Source: Gammaproteobacteria bacterium AqS3
GTDB lineage: Bacteria; Pseudomonadota; Gammaproteobacteria; MEIF01; AqS3
Length of the DNA: 64,000 nucleotides
Direction: 5' to 3'
Assembly: GCA_001750645.1 (NCBI GenBank)
Contig: MEIF01000013.1
Location: forward strand, 1 to 64,000
Shown here: piece after piece, positions 22,901-25,601 of the stretch
How positions within the stretch are numbered: position 1 is the first letter of the stretch
Layout: every line of letters starts with the position of its first letter
Program-made: the position numbers and the translations under genes
The notes under the pieces: model-generated
Database searches by the model: none
Told to the model about the DNA's origin: nothing
What the model saw: only the letters and a program-made list of their open reading frames with translations

Positions 22901-25359
22901 CGCACATCCACCGTCACCGCCCCGCCGTCCTCGCGGGCCACCACCGGCGAGCGCGACGGGATGATGTTCGGGGAGGAGGTGTCGATGACCCTGACGCCGT
23001 AGCCGGCGGTGGCCCCGGCGAAGCCGCCGCCCGAGGCGCTCAGCGTGATGCTGGCGCTGTCGTTGGCGCCGTCCGAGTCGTCACCGAGGACGGTGTGGAA
23101 GGTCTGGGCGGTGTTCCAGTTGCTGCGCGTGAAGCTCAGCGAGGTGATGGCGGTGCTGCCGGCGGCGTCCGAGGCAAAGGTGATGTCGGAGTTGTCCGAT
23201 CTCAGGGCGACCGTGACGTTGCCGGTGGGCCGGCGGGACAGGGCAATGCTGCGCGCCACCACCGAGCCCTCGACGCCCGAGATGCCGGCCAGCGCCGCGG
23301 GATTGAAGCCCGCCACCCCCCCGTCGATGTCCCGCACCTTGATCGCAACGCTGCCGATGATGCCGGCGTAGTCGCCGCCCGAGGCGGTCAGGGCAATGCT
23401 GGCGGTTTCATCGCTGTCGTCGGCGTCATCGGCCACGCGCACCCTGACGGTCTGCACCGTTCTCCAGTTGGCAGTCGTGAACGTCAGCGAGGTTTGGTTG
23501 AGCGTCACGTCGGAGTTGGCGGCGCCGGCGGGCTGCCCCAGCGCCACCGTCACAGTCCCGCTCGGCAGACTGGCCAGCCGCACTGTGAATGTGTCGCTGC
23601 CGCCCTCGTCCAGGTTCAGCCCTGTCTCGGACAGGACCAGCCCCGGCGGCCGGTCGTCGTCCCTGACCTGGACGGGGATGGTGAAGGCTCCGTTAGAACT
23701 TCTGTAATTATTTGCTGCGAGGTTAGCCAAAGGAATAACTTCTATCCTGGCGTTTTTGATGGCGCTGGTGAGTGTGCTGTCATTGACCGGCGTAATGGTC
23801 AGGATTTGGTCAACATTCCATAAGTCGCTGTTGTTATTGTCAGAATTGGAATCAAAAAGCAATGTGCCAGGGCTGACTGTGAACACACCTGTGTCAGATG
23901 AAGCTACACGAAATTCAAAACCATCCAACTCCGTAGTACCCACTTTCGGCTTCTCCGACAGCCTCACCCCCACCGTCACCGCCCCGCCATCCTCGTCGAG
24001 CACCACCGGCGAGAAGGACGGGATGATGGTTGGCTTGTCGTCGTCGATGATGGTGACGCTGTAGCTGGCGGTGACCCCGTCAAAGCCGCCGCCCGAGGCC
24101 GTCAGCGTGACGGTGGCGGTGTCGTTGTTCGAGTCTGAGTCGCTAGCCAGAAAGTTGAGGAATATCTGGAAGTCGTCCCAGTTGTCCTCGGTGAAGGTCA
24201 GCTCGGTGATGGCGGTGGAAACGTCGGAGTCCAGGGCAAAGGTGATGTCGGGGTTGTCCGTGCTCAGGGCGACCGTGACATCGTCGTCGGGCTGGCGGGA
24301 CAGGGCGATGCGGCGGGTGAGGCTCAAGCCCTCGACCTGGGTGATGCTGGGCACGATCAGGGGGTTGAAATGCGCCGTGCCCCTGTCGGTGTCCCGCAAG
24401 GTGAGTATGACGCTGCCGGTGACACCCGCATAGCTGTAGTCGCCCGCCCCGCCGCCCGAGGCCGACAGCTCGATGCCCACTCTGGAGTGGTCGTCATCGG
24501 CATCCTCTTCCGTGCTGATGTATACCGTCTGCACCGTGCCCCAGTTGGCGCCGGTGAAGGTCAGGGTGTTCTGGTTGCCGGTCGCGTTCAGGTCGGTGTC
24601 GATCGTCACCCCGCTGGACAACGGCGGCTGGGCAATGGTCACCGTCACGTCGTCATCGCCGCTGTTTTCCTCGGGCGAGGTGGTCAGCCTGACGGTGAAC
24701 TGGCCGGAGGCGCCCTCATCCAGCGTGAGGTCTTGGGGAAGATCCCTGAAGCCGGCGTCGAGCTTGTCTGTATAACCCAGCACCACAGACCCGGAAAGCG
24801 GATAGCGGGCCTCGACCGAGTTGTCGGGGCAGGCCTTGTAGCCGGAGTCCCGCTGCGTGTCTTCATCGTTGTACTCAATGCAGGCATTGATGTTGCCGCT
24901 TGTGATAAGGAAGCTGCTGCCGACACGAGTTATCTTGCTTGGTTGATACCTTATTGACGTGCCAAAGGGCCCGCCTTGCCGCCCCACAAGACGGATCGCA
25001 CCTGAGCAGCTGTTGTTTGTCACACGAGTGCCCGATATCGTGACGCAGTCGGCGATCGGCTTGACCGTCTGGGCTGCTGCTGTTGGGGATTGCCCGGCGA
25101 TGGCGATGACGGCGATGACGAGCAGGGCTGCGGCCACTGCCCCGCCGAGTTTTTTATTCAGCGCCGGAGCACCCGCCGGCGACTGCCCCTGCAGCCCCCG
25201 GGGGTCAAGAGCAGACAGCGGCCTGAAAAACCTCAGCAAGGCTGAAAAAAATTGTCGGCTGAAAACCCATCCCGATGCCGGGAGGGAATGCGATTGGAGT
25301 GGGGGGAGATGATTGCAGAGGGGATGCGTAGACCGGGTGCGAAACCCCCGGTGCGACAA
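676..25359 (-). CDS. Giant Calx-beta-like repeat autotransporter adhesin (8,227 aa)
   Basis: This is one uninterrupted frame of 8,228 codons including the stop. Its parts are: an extended signal region (residues 1-96, hydrophobic core about 71-88, likely cleavage after AAA at 94-96); an N-terminal domain with four cysteines (about 97-204); about 67 tandem repeats of 105-120 residues, each with an [VIL]xEG opening, an FTVRL strand, an NWxxxQTVTV strand, an acidic DxDxxDE loop, a SGGxY turn and a closing DDD/DDE; a short helical linker; and a C-terminal beta-barrel of about 400 residues. The architecture is that of a type V secreted adhesin. The Calx-beta-like fold and calcium binding are inferred from the repeat pattern and acidic loops. 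The first codon is TTG and no ATG lies near the signal core, so the start is uncertain; a CTG followed by Asn-Lys-Lys at 25161 would give a classical signal peptide. No catalytic domain was seen. The ligand is unknown. Confidence 0.9.
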   Translation of the reverse strand: MSHRGFRTRSTHPLCNHLPPLQSHSLPASGWVFSRQFFSALLRFFRPLSALDPRGLQGQSPAGAPALNKKLGGAVAAALLVIAVIAIAGQSPTAAAQTVKPIADCVTISGTRVTNNSCSGAIRLVGRQGGPFGTSIRYQPSKITRVGSSFLITSGNINACIEYNDEDTQRDSGYKACPDNSVEARYPLSGSVVLGYTDKLDAGFRDLPQDLTLDEGASGQFTVRLTTSPEENSGDDDVTVTIAQPPLSSGVTIDTDLNATGNQNTLTFTGANWGTVQTVYISTEEDADDDHSRVGIELSASGGGAGDYSYAGVTGSVILTLRDTDRGTAHFNPLIVPSITQVEGLSLTRRIALSRQPDDDVTVALSTDNPDITFALDSDVSTAITELTFTEDNWDDFQIFLNFLASDSDSNNDTATVTLTASGGGFDGVTASYSVTIIDDDKPTIIPSFSPVVLDEDGGAVTVGVRLSEKPKVGTTELDGFEFRVASSDTGVFTVSPGTLLFDSNSDNNNSDLWNVDQILTITPVNDSTLTSAIKNARIEVIPLANLAANNYRSSNGAFTIPVQVRDDDRPPGLVLSETGLNLDEGGSDTFTVRLASLPSGTVTVALGQPAGAANSDVTLNQTSLTFTTANWRTVQTVRVRVADDADDSDETASIALTASGGDYAGIIGSVAIKVRDIDGGVAGFNPAALAGISGVEGSVVARSIALSRRPTGNVTVALRSDNSDITFASDAAGSTAITSLSFTRSNWNTAQTFHTVLGDDSDGANDSASITLSASGGGFAGATAGYGVRVIDTSSPNIIPSRSPVVAREDGGAVTVDVRLSETISFQGTGVSVRFEVSSSDSSVFTVSPSVMEFDGSAGSQRRWDVSQALTIAPVDDSAFTSAVKHATVNIAAPSGTPSGINYSGFSGTIPVQIIDDDIPPGLILTPTELTVPEGGSNAFTVRLAVRPTANVTVALRQPSNTDVTVDTDTSAANNQTELRFTAGNWNDAQSVTVSASQDADCCDDTAGITLSASGGNYAGITDSLTVTVDDDETPTMSLTPTSLTMDEGGFATFTARLGAQPNGDVRVTLTPSSNSDLTVDADSSQAGDQTTMTFTRNNWRADQTVTVTAGLDADAVNDTDSIVLSGAGGGYDSVSGSVAVTVTDDGVSRLDLSATTLSLEEGNGDTFTVKLGSAPSGNVTVTLRQPSNADVKVDADAGAAGYQTALNFTSANWNTARIVTVNVAEDGDADDETAIINLSAAGGGYDSATGSVRVDVRDDDRGRDASSPAIVVVAGESRLAVYENHPIGSLYARYRLTTQPTGNVTVTAASTAPDIIMVPSAHQTHTFTPSTWNQPALLTLSHARDSISEDLDATVTLTAAGADYDGLVHRFDVLLLDGAGQRGAQMIRSIPASLKLLESGGAQIAHIVLEGAVAQPRNTIRFESSDTSVVTVSPATVPWRSDDAHPAIVTVTPVQDVDSGNAAATINVSTAQGDYLNLAIPVSVQDDLAGLVVSRSELTMNEGEEETFTVRLRFRPAGTVKVTIASLDPDAASISLSSLTFNSVNWQTPQRVIVTGVEDMGGQDESTSIRLSASGGDYDDAEPVSIAVSVRDDEDFVLSKTALIVDEGDSDTFSIRLRRQPSSGVTVVIASKDAGVALPSPSRITFDADNWSTPQTVTVSGVHDDGGGDESTVLEVFARGGFTQADRLQVLVRDDEQLVLSRSSLQVAEGRSASLTVRLNSSPSAAVTIEPQSSAPSKTNISPSSMSFTAGNWNVPQIMTISGIQDIDSDGEEVVVTLRASGGSYTGIERDLGLSIEDDEGPKLLLSSTEISLQEGGDSADFEVRLRTRPTTNTMTVSLVSQDSGAVSVSPSSLDFTRNNWYLNQTVTVAPVADRDPADEQVAVRLIPSSGNYSGFDAAVTVRVQDGDSPSFNVPSSISLTEGGTDTFSVQLLVPPSDDVTLTLVQPAVSDVQLDTDPVAAGNQNVLRFTVADWNSPQTVRIAAARDADSIADAATLFLSAAGGGYDDAYARITVEVLEPELLVTPASLELFEDSSGSLMVSLSAQPDGAVTLAAASADSTRLAVAEGESLTFTPSNWNVPQSVKLSAGSDADSEDNSVSVSLTASGGGYANVSAARTVEVLDNSLTQPLYLSSNELSIAEEGEGTFVVRTRLNPNTASAQIVLRSDDPGKLRVSPQAILYGIGNYQSLRQTITVRALDDSDGSDENINVTLSIRGGDQNDQTQTISVNVADDDVPSLNLPPASLTVEEGESLSFNVSLKGVAPSEDVTLFLSVSGGSTVSVDDTRPADPGIQNWLIFTPENWNVAQVVTLSAAEDADAVGESVTISVSTSGGGYSSAPTGQVAVSVRDDDLSAAVLRVTGAPLKLTEGGSARQFNVALSSVPIGSVVVRAQSSKPALASVSAGEALTFTSGNWNIPQAVSVLALHDANADNETATINLTASGGGYDNTSASADVSISDDDVVALVLSSETLALNESVDGSFTVQLATRPLADVSVSISSRDAGSLTVSPTSLAFSSSNWNIPRSVTASPVHDPDAVDKETGIDLLAAGGNYDGLRGGITVNIADDESNALILSRTSLGDIREGDTLDFTVALSAEPTAEVTVTLVFSSGLESAQEELRFDSSNWHTPQSVAVLASEDDDDIDSSNAGVTLSAAGGGYVDVTGAVTARVLDNDVRTIVHSITSVRVTEGSSASFTFRLSASYDASPDITVEVTGTDSTDLSVDLDSSVSGQQGDITFPSSEWEEVRTVTVTAAEDDDQTDDTVTLNLVSAYTNSTPVSVTVVIDDNDVAGLGLSSNDLTIEEGDSDYFTVQLNRPPSGDVTIRLDQPSNTDDIEVDTDETAEDRQNRLTFTVSNWSIPQSVLVTAADDDDSIPDEGTISLTAFGGGYAGVTDSIEISVEENDRTGFVLTPASKTVALTEGAAAAETVTIRLASQPSRTVSVTFDPDEVHKDYLVIDTDPSTPNSDEKTLNFTTANWDDPRAVSFTARSDDDGDDQAFEVKVTSASTGDDYEGQEDSIAVSVTDDDARALVLSATAVQLIEQGASGDFTVKLATEPGEAVTVTLDNADSAAVRLSPDSLTFDDSDWSDVQTVTVTGLNDTDATDETVAIHLSASGGKYTGQRGSVSVTVDDNDTNGVTASIDELELTENAPGNFGSFTLLLATQPKASVELTLSSSEEGAVATSPSSLTFTPSDWNVQQTVTVVAFSDADAADESVTLNVSASGGGYGDVTASVAVSVTDDDRLGLVLSPGSLALNEGSAAMLSVRLSSKPSDDVAVTMTNDNPSAVSLSPSSLEFNSINWNAPQSVTVTSISDADSADAEAVITLEASGGGYVNVRGTVDVDVEDGDMPGLNISRTRVSLDEGATQSLMVSLTAPPTEEVSLDLTSDAETAATVAPAELTFTAANWSTPQAFALAAPQDEDALDAGASISLAASGGNYDDVTGSVAVSVADDETAGLQLSADSLRLIEGAAGSISVRLASAPAADAQVTLTLRSNNSDIEIDTDADTAGGQDTLVFPAADWDEDQSFTITTSQDGDADDETGTITISASGADYDVVSGVVSVDIEDDDISGLSLSHTALEVDEDDSATFSVKLRRQPSAAVVVTLAVTGAGGVTIADTDPNTPADQSTLTFTTASWGTAQTVTVRTAEDENGEGETGSVTLSAAGGGYDSIRASVSVSVNDNDSIGLTLSASSLELAEGSNREGSFTVLLDSQPTADVSIAINNSNPLAATVSPTELTFTPSDWNSTQTVTVVAPADDDNGSGETTTISLTASDGGYSGQSGSVVVTVTDDDAIGFRLSETRKQLGESDSDTFTVALRTQPASDVTVSVISPDRNAVTAAPAELTFTAANWSEMQTVTVSAVGDSDLADEQVTVALSGSGGGYSGQSASVMVTVTDDKNVGLELSTDLLSLTEASTRNAGSFTVALGSRPTTNVTIELASDKTGAVQIAPSSLTFSPAEFRIAQTVNVVAFPDEDVGDEEVTIAMRAAGGDYEGVSRTLTVDVEDDDDPTFTLSSAALTVSEGSTSALDVSLGTRPTGNVRVAVSSSSGSVAAATPASLTFTAENWQNAQTVTVAGVEDADNIDAQTTLVLTASGGGYAGLAGSVLVDVHDDDDVSLDLSKTAMVVTEGGSGSFTIRLTVLPTAGVTVELSSPNPDIGLDADDSIPGNQTTLSFNASNWNQEQTIAVSVREDEDAIVDVAAVSLVADGGNYAGRRTSLRVTVAENDSVGFALSDASLELFEGRADSFTVALNSRPSADVTVTLRQPANADVRVDTDGRATGDQNTLSFTPANWDIPRTVNVSPAEDADRLDDSATIELSAAGGDYAAVTASVSVSVDDDDDVGIQLTESRLTVREGQTVGFGVRLSKQPGANITVTIDQPAAGSGVSVDTDRGMNGNQNQLTFTSTNWDRNQFVILAAAEDGNAEGSALTISLRASGGNYGGISSSLELTVQDDDARGLALSESGVLRVRESASATFEVKLSSEPTEDVTVTLSLSDDSSSDITFDTDAVATGNQATLMFAAATWDTAQTVTVSAAQDDDAQSDTGTIDLNASGGNYQGLRTALSVNVTEADAVELRLSTDSIQINEDTSQTFTVRLASEPSDDVTVTWQTDNADVSLVADADNPGGSSSELEFDDSNWQVAQTVTLSVASDSDAADENATIDLSAAGGDYQGRTASLSLSIGDADTADLTLSGTSLTVQEGGSADLMVKLAAQPSGDVTVTLAQPANTDVTADTDGNASGNQNTLTFTSSNWDQDQSVTVSAIQDDDATSDGAAIRFTASGGGYDAARATVNVSVTDADTLGLMLSVTELTVNEGSNATFTIQLGSDPGAGNDIEVSMAANNPSNPDLSLQGVPITFTNDNWNRPQTVTVSAGQDEDGADEIEELSLTAAGGGYEGETSTIAVIIDDDETIGLSLSKTTLTVDEGGATTFAVSLSAPPTDSVTFTLSQSPATSNLTIDADADVGGNQGTLTFTPANSGVAKTVTVSAPADEDGADESWAISISASSGAAEYLSESAELPVTVVDEDQDALVLSQSTLNIREGQRGSITIRLATEPDLPVTVTVKQPNDSDLRVDTDLNVTGGQQTLSFNSANWRVAQTAYISAVGDDDAENEETGSIEITAAGGRYSNLEKTTLTVNVRDDDARSLVLSDRSVDVDEGSSETFDIRLNSKPSETVRLTFSGYRESDVVVDTDAQASGIQEVLIFEPDEWATDQTVTVSAEPDSDAIDDPAVRVQISAEGGNYAGQAASVSVRVTDTETPGFLFSESSLQLPEGSDVSFTVRLNSEPSGDVQVSLSQSALGGTRLQIATGGGSAQNQLTFTPGNWNAGQTVTLSAGEDADALDDTVTIALSATGADYQGETGSLAVEVLDSNQTALVLSATSLSLDEGATDTITVRLRTQPSASVGVELNQSSNSDVELDTNPTLAGNQNTLNFTTGNWQTEQTIRLTAAEDANAVDDEEKISLVAIGGDYSGETAELTVSLNDNDAVGLKFGLSSLDLDEGASSSFSIALRSQPSANVTLTLMQPENSDITLDTNAASSGNQTLLTFSRLRWDQAQTVNVSAKHDADAAIDTANISIQASGGNYAGQTFSTSISVNEDERVGFDLPGTRLTMAEDQSIQFSVSLSSQPVGGSVLVTLAQPDNPDVTVDTDARTANLQNTLTFTASNWDTPQTVTAFSVDDADGAVDEAVIRLSATGADYGAASGRLTIEVTDNEPPGIRVDPARLTITEGASGVFTVRIDNAPSSDVSIRLQQPNNEEITLDTNPSVPGNQNALTFNAGNWNTPQQVTVSARHDDDGINDLTTITMTASGTTEYDNQTSSVRVTVDDDDDPQLILSPADKLVVDEGGNNSFTVRLNNQPSSSVTVSLVQPDNTDITLDTDTDADGGQLVLEFTQQNWETPQSVRVDAAQDADAVHDTEDIQLSAAGGDYAGITGQLTIEVDDDESIDLMLSGDTLEFTEGRSSTFTVKLDSRPTGDVTVTLVQDPQTVNSDITLDTDDVAAGNQNTLDFTVDDWNETQEVTVSAIADADAVNDTTTFNLSASDGGYEAATASIAITVTDGNERGLTLSPASLTVNEPDTADGNQVNTTFAVALDTQPTGDVRVTLTQSENTDIQADTDAATDGNQGELTFTSDNWDTPQTVTLIVLPDVDGVNDTGTIRFTASGADYEDEDPKVFADLAVTVREKDSVELTLAPSPVDLVEGVSGAFTVRLNTRPTDSVDVAIAVGENSDLVVDANPDADGSQTSLSFSTEDWDTPKSVSITAQSDEDATDENETLDFSASGAEYSGVTATLRVNIDDSNEVGLDLSASIITVVEGEEGTFAVRLDTKPTGDVTVTLTSSNSSVTFDPVDLDFTSENWNEEQEVTIVGVEDADAAEARTTLTLTGSGADYADVSDSVTVIVNDDELAELRVSALSLEMRDDTSASFTVRLANLPTGDVSVALTSNSVSVPVEPKTLGFTAVNWNTPQTVSVTSHPDGDAEDDQVQINLVASGVEYEGATAAVGLEIDDSEELALDVSAVGLSLTEGGSGAFTIKLSHQPVGPVTVQIRSDDAAAAVPAPNTLVFDSDNWDTARTVTVTGAVDDDTLNENTTLNVSAVGSGYSGVSAELAVEVSDRDAPHLVVSPASLSFVEGGNAGYLRVRLGVQPRSDVLISSGSSAPSSLEVTEGELLTFTRQNWDTPQLIELTPLSDANAHDEHVSITVLADGDDYDRVSKIVTVKVEDKDTPALLLSESTLLIKEGRETDFTVRLSSPPVGGAVTVSVRSSDETTATAQPEALTFNSTNWNLGRAVALISLQDADLDDETVTIRLAAQGGGYSGITSSLTATITDFNRPNLDLSESEIVLTEGANNTFSVRLAQQPEGPVTVDIANSNSVVSTLSITRLDFDELDWNVPQNITLTAEEDVNALDEREALTLTTSGSGYDGVMIQLPVLIRDDEVSELVFSVQSLSLDEGSSENFQVRLPGPPTGNVTLTIASDDEQAATVLPGQLTFGTADWNTPQTVAVTSLEDADADDERVTLNFSANGGSYTGISSSIAVSIADTNNARLILSADTLSVGEGESQNLTVRLNSQPTGNVTVSVANNSAAALATPLSLVFTPNNWNVDQSLSISGSEDEDAKDDGVIFSLAPSGGGYTGINRSINVTVDDDETVGLSLSLQDLTLVEGEAASLTARPLSRPSSRVTVSVTAANLDIATVSPTVLIFTPDDWTEAKPLTVTAQQDDDSTDAQTEIRFSASGGEYSGRTNRVSVDVNDDESSHLKLSTPVLSVAEGSASSFTVALTQQPSADVTVSVSTDQATLASLALDPASQDRLQTVDLTFTQDNWADAQSVAVFTSSDADSEDETANISLSASGGDYAGKTGSIRVLIEDLNSAQLNVAVNNEAIDALTVTEGSSATFDVKLTAPPNGTVTVRLMSRGASATLSKQSLTFDNTTWNQAQSVMVSAREDGDPDDNFAFISLKAAGAGYDGVSSTVAVDIPDNDRPPGLILSAIEVSVNEGETENLDVRLAAPPSENVTLSVSMSDEAVIISQGSATASPGEGLTLTFTPTNWSTDQQIGLEGAQDPDISDEEALTLTLVAAGGSYEALRSEVLVSVLDDDEAGIRLSQTDLSVTEGQSVPFRVSLMSEPSRQVTLRISSDDQEAASTSPARLIFTAENWNVDQLVIVTGTQDADRDNESATVTLSGLGGEYAGLTASVAVTVLDEDKGADPNIERMVAKQVLAEIARTTLIGTVDVINNRLQTGTGLRTANIAGHDVELSRKAVQDIASGFAAAAMASAGNNPGASRFDGSLFGVDRQSVDWLGGIALKDGAPALAQPDLIGSELPFVSSFTYAMSAVGAGAGGQPWTLWGRYDMRDFSGLTSEIDNPVNQDNPIGAEYDGDQIALWLGFDRELGEGTLLGLAFSRGNSGADYLLFNNEASLTARMNTVLPYLEIGLDSGGSIQMMFGRGNGDVEIDETSGNSGKADMSMDMMSVALNWPVGNFVNTSVMTVANVLSSRLSVERSAEAASISGLSVDSTLIRGGIELSHRSGFGDFWNFNPRLGMMVRQDSGDGITGTGIELTAGAKLAAGDRFNVDLSMRWLGSHTADDMQEFGASLEMQLRARDPLGRGLSLGIRPEWGALQDGALEREEAFRPDRTGLMNRNQAQRGALTANFGFGMDMFGGLLTPYTEYRISQGDYASTRYTTGLRFTDGEDLEAKLFNEISTGQGPGGTSRIGLELKKNLGD
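2245..24746 (-). repeat. Array of about 67 Calx-beta-like repeats in giant autotransporter 1
   Basis: I counted 67 repeat openings by eye from the [VIL]xEG motif, beginning at the LTLDEG near 24720 and ending just before the linker near 2240. Two subtypes occur. Type A has a Gln-Pro-x-Asn-x-Asp strand followed by a VDTD...GNQNTLTF segment and dominates roughly 13000-6400. Type B has a shorter S-S-x-x-x-V-S-P-x-S-L-T-F segment and dominates the rest. Every repeat keeps the NW (or close variant) and the acidic loop. The repeats are diverged rather than identical. Confidence 0.85.
22560..24746 (-). repeat. Duplicated three-repeat module at the N-terminal end of the array
   Basis: Repeats 1-3 (about 24746-23630) and repeats 4-6 (about 23630-22560) correspond one to one. 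Repeats 2 and 5 share a VEG opening with a RxIALSRxP strand and an AITxLxFT segment. Repeats 3 and 6 share an ExDGGAVTV opening, a VFTVSP segment and an IPVQ strand before the closing acidic run. No other repeats in the array have these features. This is a local tandem duplication of a composite module that has since diverged. Confidence 0.75.
24747..25359 (-). other. Extended signal region and four-cysteine N-terminal domain of giant autotransporter
   Basis: Residues 1-70 are polar, proline- and arginine-containing and precede a hydrophobic run (GGAVAAALLVIAVIAIAG) with an alanine-rich cleavage site. Long n-regions are known in many large autotransporters, but this one does not match the common conserved extension as far as I can tell. 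The mature N-terminus has four cysteines (in ADC, NSC, NAC and KAC contexts), which could form two disulfides. Apart from one Cys-Cys pair in repeat 7, I found no other cysteine in the mature protein. The fold of this cap is unknown; it would sit at the distal tip if the repeats form a stalk. Confidence 0.55.
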
Positions 25360-25601
25360 CTGGCCTGAACAGTGTCATAAGCCTGCCTTGTGCTATCCAT
25401 CCCGCTAATATTCCGTCTTGTGCCGCCCAGCACAGGCTGCGTTGCTAAATGGTATCACTTCTTGGCCTCTTTTTGAGCGAACTGCATATTCACCGGGTAT
25501 TTCAACAACACGCAAAACGGCCGCAAAAAAATAACCGCCGCCCCCCGGCTTACCTGTGGAGAAACTCGGCAAAAGCACACCAGCCCGATCATTCTGCCGA
25601 C
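25360..25601. other. Upstream region of giant autotransporter gene 1
   Basis: About 240 bases separate the symporter stop from the TTG start of the giant gene. It is clearly less GC-rich than its surroundings, as expected for a promoter region of the minus-strand giant gene. I do not see a convincing -35/-10 pair or a strong ribosome binding site before the TTG. A 66-codon minus-strand frame here has no recognisable product. Confidence 0.35.

Noticed and set aside
676-25359. Type I-secreted RTX adhesin or two-partner secretion exoprotein
   Set aside because: No GGxGxDxxx nonapeptides, no C-terminal type I signal and no separate POTRA transporter gene nearby; a C-terminal barrel is present instead.
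25233-25433. Small ORF of 66 codons upstream of giant gene 1
   Set aside because: It overlaps the signal region in another frame, lacks a ribosome binding site and has no recognisable product.
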